56,085 nucleotides of DNA from Bacteroidota bacterium (lineage in GTDB: Bacteria > Bacteroidota > Bacteroidia > Chitinophagales > LD1): assembly GCA_026391075.1 (NCBI GenBank), contig JAPLES010000082.1:1-56085 (forward strand), in the 5' to 3' direction. Below the pieces are notes generated by a model. The model made no database searches and was not told where the DNA came from. It was given only the letters and a program-made list of their open reading frames with translations. The stretch's first letter is position 1. The number at the start of each line of letters is the position of its first letter. The translations under genes and the position numbers were made by a program. This document shows, piece after piece, positions 52,691 through 56,085 of this stretch.

Positions 52691-52972
52691 ATGAATTTTT
52701 CTTTTCAAACAGACCGCCAACAACAAATTGAATTAGAAGAGGAGATTGCATTAGAACATAAATTGATTTTGCATAACGACAACTTCAACACGTTTGAGTG
52801 GGTGATTGAAACCCTGGTGGATGTATGTAAACACAATCTTGTGCAGGCGGAACAATGTTCGCTTTTGATTCACAACAAAGGGAAATATGCTGTGCAACAC
52901 GGTCCTTTTGAGATGCTGAAACAGATGAAAGACGAAATTACTGAGCGGGGAATAAATGCCACTATTGAATAG
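52691..52972 (+). CDS. clpS: ATP-dependent Clp protease adaptor ClpS
   Basis: A 93-residue N-degron adaptor for ClpA/ClpC. The binding core HNDNFNTFEWVIETL carries the Asn/Asp residues that recognise N-terminal hydrophobic residues, and HNKGKYAVQHGPFEMLKQMKDEI is the typical second half. The N-terminus is a short flexible arm. The stop codon runs into the 20-bp repeat shared with 34102-34121. Confidence 0.92.
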   Translation: MNFSFQTDRQQQIELEEEIALEHKLILHNDNFNTFEWVIETLVDVCKHNLVQAEQCSLLIHNKGKYAVQHGPFEMLKQMKDEITERGINATIE

Positions 52973-53024
52973 ATTGATAAATGATTATTGATTGTTAAAC
53001 AACCAAAGACAATCAATCATAGTA
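52971..53024. repeat. ATTGATAA/ATTGATTGTT intergenic repeat with hairpin
   Basis: 52971-52990 is identical to 34102-34121. ATTGATTGT (52987-52995) pairs with ACAATCAAT (53009-53017). It is the same word family as the 17-bp inverted repeat around the four-helix-bundle gene, and probably serves as the clpS terminator. Confidence 0.75.
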
Positions 53025-53085
53025 AACCTACATCGACAACCTGCCCTTAAATTAGCAATCGTCATTAATAAATTATCAATTCAAA

Positions 53086-54381
53086 ATGGGACAATACTTT
53101 AACGAAGACCACGAAATGTTTCGCCAAACGGTGAGGGATTTTGTGCAGAAAGAAGTTGCTCCCTTCATTAATAAATGGGAGGAAGAAGAAAAAATTCCTC
53201 GCGAAATATTTTTACGCATGGGCGAACTTGGTTTGCTCGGTATTAACTTTCCGGAAGAATATGGTGGCACTAACAACGATTTTTGGCACACAGTAGTTTA
53301 TCTCGAAGAACTAGCTAACAATACCTGTGCAGGTTATGCAGGTGCGGTAAGTGTTCATCAATTCATGGCCACTAATCATATTCTTTTAGCAGGAAGTCCT
53401 GAACTGAAAGAAAAATATTTGCGTCCTTCTATTGAAGGAAAATTTGTTGGAGCAATTGCCATTAGCGAGCCGGGTGCAGGAAGCGATGTAGCTGCTCTAC
53501 GTTGCACTGCAAAACGCGAAGGCGATTACTACATTATCAACGGTAACAAAACTTTTATCACCAATGGTGTTTACGGAAACTTCGTAACCGTTGCTTGTAA
53601 AACAGACCCTGCTGCCGGTTTGGCCGGAGTGAGTTTAATCGTAGTTGACCAAGGCACACCGGGTTTTACCACTAACAAATTGAAGAAGATGGGTTGGAAA
53701 AGTTCTGACACCGGTGAATTGTTTTTTGACAATGTAAAAGTTCCTGTTTCGAATCTTGTGGGAAAAGAAGGACAAGGATTTTTCTACATCATGGAAAGTT
53801 TTCAGTTGGAAAGATTAGTGGCTGCCATTATGGGAGTAGCAGGTTGCGAAAGAGGAATTGATTACACGCTTAAATATATGCACGAGCGCAGTGTGTTTGG
53901 TAAGCCGATTGAAAAATATCAAGTGCTTCGCCATAAAATGGCAGATATGATTACCGAGGTGGAAATCACCAAGCGCTTTGTTTACTATTGTTGCGATTTA
54001 TTTTCGAAAGGAATTTTTGCAGTGAAAGAATGTAGTATGGCAAAGATGAAAGCTACTGAACTAGGCAAACGTGTTGCCGATGAATGTTTGCAGATGTTTG
54101 GTGGCTACGGCTATATGAGCGAGTATCCGATTGAACGCGGTTACCGCGATGCACGAGTGGGAACAATTGTAGGTGGCACTACCGAAATTATGAAGGAGAT
54201 AATTTCGAAAATTGTAATTGACGGAGCGAATTATGAAAGTGCTTATAAGAACATGAAGGCGCAATCAGCGGAAAACGCAGAATCTAAATCAGAAATCAGA
54301 AATCAGAAAATACAGGCGCGGCTGTTTCAACCGGAAACTCGAAACCCGCAACTGCAAACTCAAACAATATTTCTTCACTAA
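53086..54381 (+). CDS. Acyl-CoA dehydrogenase
   Basis: FAD-dependent alpha,beta-dehydrogenation of acyl-CoA (short/medium/branched-chain type). Motifs are AISEPGAGSDVAALRCTA (FAD/substrate loop), FITNGVYGNF, MMGVAG-type core segments and the C-terminal QMFGGYGYMSEYPIERGYRDARVGTIVGGTTEIMKE, where the family's conserved glycines and Arg are seen. The enzyme body ends about residue 395. The remaining 36 residues (SEIRNQK, PETRNPQLQTQT) are translated repeats, so the protein is longer (431) than the usual 380-390. The SCP2 gene follows 14 bp later, likely co-transcribed. Confidence 0.93.
   Translation: MGQYFNEDHEMFRQTVRDFVQKEVAPFINKWEEEEKIPREIFLRMGELGLLGINFPEEYGGTNNDFWHTVVYLEELANNTCAGYAGAVSVHQFMATNHILLAGSPELKEKYLRPSIEGKFVGAIAISEPGAGSDVAALRCTAKREGDYYIINGNKTFITNGVYGNFVTVACKTDPAAGLAGVSLIVVDQGTPGFTTNKLKKMGWKSSDTGELFFDNVKVPVSNLVGKEGQGFFYIMESFQLERLVAAIMGVAGCERGIDYTLKYMHERSVFGKPIEKYQVLRHKMADMITEVEITKRFVYYCCDLFSKGIFAVKECSMAKMKATELGKRVADECLQMFGGYGYMSEYPIERGYRDARVGTIVGGTTEIMKEIISKIVIDGANYESAYKNMKAQSAENAESKSEIRNQKIQARLFQPETRNPQLQTQTIFLH
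54286..54366 (+). repeat. In-frame repeats forming the acyl-CoA dehydrogenase tail
   Basis: 54286-54310 is a tandem of AAATCAG words and 54334-54366 a tandem of GAAACTCGAAACCCGCAACTGC-like words. Both are inside the reading frame and both belong to word families seen elsewhere in the window. Confidence 0.7.
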
Positions 54382-54395
54382 ACACAAATGGAAAA

Positions 54396-54734
54396 ATGGA
54401 ATCAGTTCCACAAACAGCAAAAGAGATTGTCTACTCTCTTCCAACGCGATTAAAACTTGACAAAGTAGACGATAGCACAAATTCAACTTTTCACTTTAAA
54501 CTCGATGGACCTACCGGTGGTGAGTTCACTGCAGTTATTAAAGACAAAGCCGTAACGGTAAGTGACGGATTAGTTGGCGAAGCAAGTTGCGTTATTACAG
54601 CAAAGGCTAGCGACTATGAAGATTTAGAATTAGGCAGAGGTAATCCGCAAATGATGTTTATGATGGGTAAAATAAAAGTTACCAATTTGGGAGAGGTAAT
54701 GAAGTTCATTACTTTTTTCCAACGATTGGCGTAA
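54396..54734 (+). CDS. SCP2 sterol-carrier-domain protein
   Basis: A 112-residue single-domain SCP2-like protein. The pattern FHFKLDGPTGGEFTAVIKD, VSDGLVGEASCVITAKASDYEDLELGRGNPQMMFMMGKIKV matches the family's lipid-binding fold. It probably binds fatty acyl or other lipids. It follows the acyl-CoA dehydrogenase on the same strand and ends at a terminator. A paralogue starts at 55811. Confidence 0.88.
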   Translation: MESVPQTAKEIVYSLPTRLKLDKVDDSTNSTFHFKLDGPTGGEFTAVIKDKAVTVSDGLVGEASCVITAKASDYEDLELGRGNPQMMFMMGKIKVTNLGEVMKFITFFQRLA

Positions 54735-54752
54735 GCATTTTTTATCCGCAGT

Positions 54753-54786
54753 AAAAAAGCATTCCGATAATCGGGATGCTTTTTTT
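54753..54786. terminator. Rho-independent terminator
   Basis: A 9-bp stem (54759-54767 with 54771-54779, one G:U) with A-run and T-run flanks, between convergent genes. Confidence 0.9.
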
Positions 54787-54809
54787 GTTTTAGCCCAAAG
54801 GGACAGCAA

Positions 54810-55688
54810 TTATTTTTTGCTCAGTTTAAATTTCTGTTTCAACGAGCCTTTTTCAAACAATACATTTTTGCCCGATGGAGTAGCATGTTGGTTTTCATCA
54901 CTAAAATCATCTATAGGTTGGTTGTTGGCCATTGCGTTATTAGTCATTGGATTGTTTGGATTCATACCTCCTGCGCGATTCTCTTCTCCAGCCATTCTTC
55001 CTCCGGCACTTCCGCTGCCCCAACCACTATTGCTTGAACCGCGCGCATCACTACTGCCTGGTGGTGCTTCAAGTGGATGAACTTCTACATTCAAACTGAG
55101 TTGTTCATTGTATTGAAGAACATTAGCATCAAACAATTCTTTGAACGGAATGGCAACTTCGTAAACGATTCCGTCTGTGCTGTCGACTCCAACAGCTATA
55201 TTAATTCCGCCATCGTTTATCCAGGGAAAAATTCCATTTTTTGTTTTGAAACCCGAAGAAGTGATGCTAGTAAGTTGAAGTTTGTAATTGTTTACAATAT
55301 TGGTAAAAGTGCCGAGCTTGTGCCAATTGTTATCGCGGTTCATTTTGTTTTCGCCATCCATCATTTGTCGTTTAGCAAAAACTATGGACGCATTTATTTT
55401 TTTATTTTTTCCTTTTGATGAAAGCGAAATTTCCCAACCTGCGCGCATCATCTTTCTTGCTTTGGTTTCGTCATTGGCTGTAAAACAGAAATAAAGATTA
55501 GTGCTATCGTTAGCAATGCTAAAGAGCAAGCCTGTAGAGCCATCGTACAGGTTAAAAGGCTTTTGCCATTCGCTGCTGATGCCGTCAATGCTTACCGTTT
55601 GGTTTTGCCATAATGCTTGTGAAACATCTTGCTGTGCAGCGGCTTGAAGCATGAGTATAAAAAGCGGAATGAGAATATTTTTCTTCAT
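54810..55688 (-). CDS. Secreted CBM9-like hypothetical protein
   Basis: A 292-residue exported protein with a signal peptide (1-18, ending AAAQ). The region of about 25-215 has a pattern of a CBM9-like/DOMON-type beta-sandwich: VSIDGISSEWQKPFN, STGLLFSIANDSTNLYFCF, VYEVAIPFKELF. A Gly/Asn/Ser-rich, low-complexity stretch (about 215-265, GSSNSGWGSGSAGG) precedes a basic end. Ligand unknown. It lies convergent with the SCP2 gene and divergent from its partial paralogue at 55811. Confidence 0.8.
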   Translation of the reverse strand: MKKNILIPLFILMLQAAAQQDVSQALWQNQTVSIDGISSEWQKPFNLYDGSTGLLFSIANDSTNLYFCFTANDETKARKMMRAGWEISLSSKGKNKKINASIVFAKRQMMDGENKMNRDNNWHKLGTFTNIVNNYKLQLTSITSSGFKTKNGIFPWINDGGINIAVGVDSTDGIVYEVAIPFKELFDANVLQYNEQLSLNVEVHPLEAPPGSSDARGSSNSGWGSGSAGGRMAGEENRAGGMNPNNPMTNNAMANNQPIDDFSDENQHATPSGKNVLFEKGSLKQKFKLSKK

Positions 55689-55810
55689 GCGGCAAATGGA
55701 ACAAATAGTTTAAATGAAAGAGAGATAAAGGAGACTTTTATTTCTTTTTCACTTTCGACAAATGCAAGCCGCTTTCTTTTTCAAGTTTCTTTTTTTCCTA
55801 ATTACGCGCT

Positions 55811-56085
55811 ATGAACATTACCGCGCAACAAATTCTTGAATCAATTCCAAATCGTTTTCGTGCCGAGAAGGCGCAGAACTATTCTGCTGTTTTTCATTTT
55901 GAAATTAGCGGAGATGAAAATCTTCAATACACCGTTACTATAGCCAATGAGAAATGCGATTTGCAGAAAGGGCTGAACGGCAAAGCCGATTGTGTGATTA
56001 AAACTAAAGCAAGTGCTTATGTAGATTTAGAAACCGGTAAGGCGAATCCGCAAATGGCGTTGATGCTCGGTAAAATAAAAGTGAG
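55811..56085 (+). CDS. SCP2 sterol-carrier-domain protein (partial, runs off the window)
   Basis: The frame is open from ATG 55811 to the window end, 91 codons, with the 3' end missing. It reads MNITAQQILESIPNRF, later VFHFEISGDENLQYTV, and KANPQMALMLGKIKV. This is a second SCP2-domain protein, similar in its core to the product at 54396 (compare GNPQMMFMMGKIKV). Lipid binding is inferred. The paralogues flank the CBM9-like gene. Confidence 0.82.
   Translation, partial: MNITAQQILESIPNRFRAEKAQNYSAVFHFEISGDENLQYTVTIANEKCDLQKGLNGKADCVIKTKASAYVDLETGKANPQMALMLGKIKV

Overview
The window is typical Bacteroidota chromosome, AT-rich and gene-dense. The evidence is three proteins with type IX secretion (T9SS) C-terminal sorting domains, a PorP/SprF-type protein next to a PorE-type OmpA protein, a TonB receptor/DUF4249 lipoprotein pair, two DUF3276 PUR-domain proteins, a long NusB, a fused two-component E1 dehydrogenase, and promoter motifs of the Bacteroidota form TAnnTTTG/TAnnTTCG. 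The order or family cannot be fixed from this stretch. I saw no rRNA, tRNA, CRISPR array, transposase, integrase or prophage gene.

Layout. 0.1-8.3 kb: minus-strand housekeeping genes (RluD-like pseudouridine synthase, PGI/PMI-type sugar isomerase, RlmI-like methyltransferase, an MsbA-like ABC exporter) mixed with small secreted proteins and a DUF3276 protein. 8.5-13.9 kb: leucine dehydrogenase, NusB, LMW tyrosine phosphatase, a VOC protein, a YCII protein, MnmE and a secreted protein. 14-18 kb: an epimerase diverging from a tight four-gene operon (DPM1-like glycosyltransferase, DUF2304, an unknown membrane protein, a GMC-type oxidoreductase). 18-22.6 kb: DUF4159, RsmE and the PorE-like/PorP-like pair. 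22.7-31.4 kb: HisS, two T9SS cargo proteins (PKD; FG-GAP/ASPIC) and the fused E1 dehydrogenase. 31.4-40.2 kb: a secreted endo/exonuclease-family protein, a DinB gene split by an amber codon, a DEAD-box helicase, the TonB receptor/DUF4249 pair, and HdrB/HdrC-like Fe-S proteins separated by a four-helix-bundle gene. 40.3-44.4 kb: a seven-repeat T9SS protein, PurT, and a second copy of the DUF3276/secreted-protein combination. 44.6-49.5 kb: a five-gene operon with an efflux adaptor, permease and ATPase plus a LytS-type kinase and LytTR regulator. 49.5-56 kb: a Cdd1-like HhH protein, DinB, a rhodanese/thioredoxin and persulfide-dioxygenase-like pair, ClpS, acyl-CoA dehydrogenase, and two SCP2-domain proteins flanking a secreted CBM9-like protein.

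The most interesting structure is a set of short dispersed repeats, not a single gene. Several word families (GAATTCTGAATT, CTTGCAAC/NLQS-type, ATTGATTGTTGATTATT, TTAGATTTTAGAC, CACAAAGACACAAAG, CCTACCGGCAGGCAGG) lie between genes, at gene ends, and also inside conserved genes. In the genes they are in frame and fall in linkers or tails: the RlmI-like protein, MnmE (twice), the E1 dehydrogenase, the acyl-CoA dehydrogenase tail, the phosphatase tail and the LytTR regulator linker. A perfect 17-bp inverted repeat of one family brackets the four-helix-bundle gene, so that it looks like an inserted cassette between hdrC-like and hdrB-like genes.
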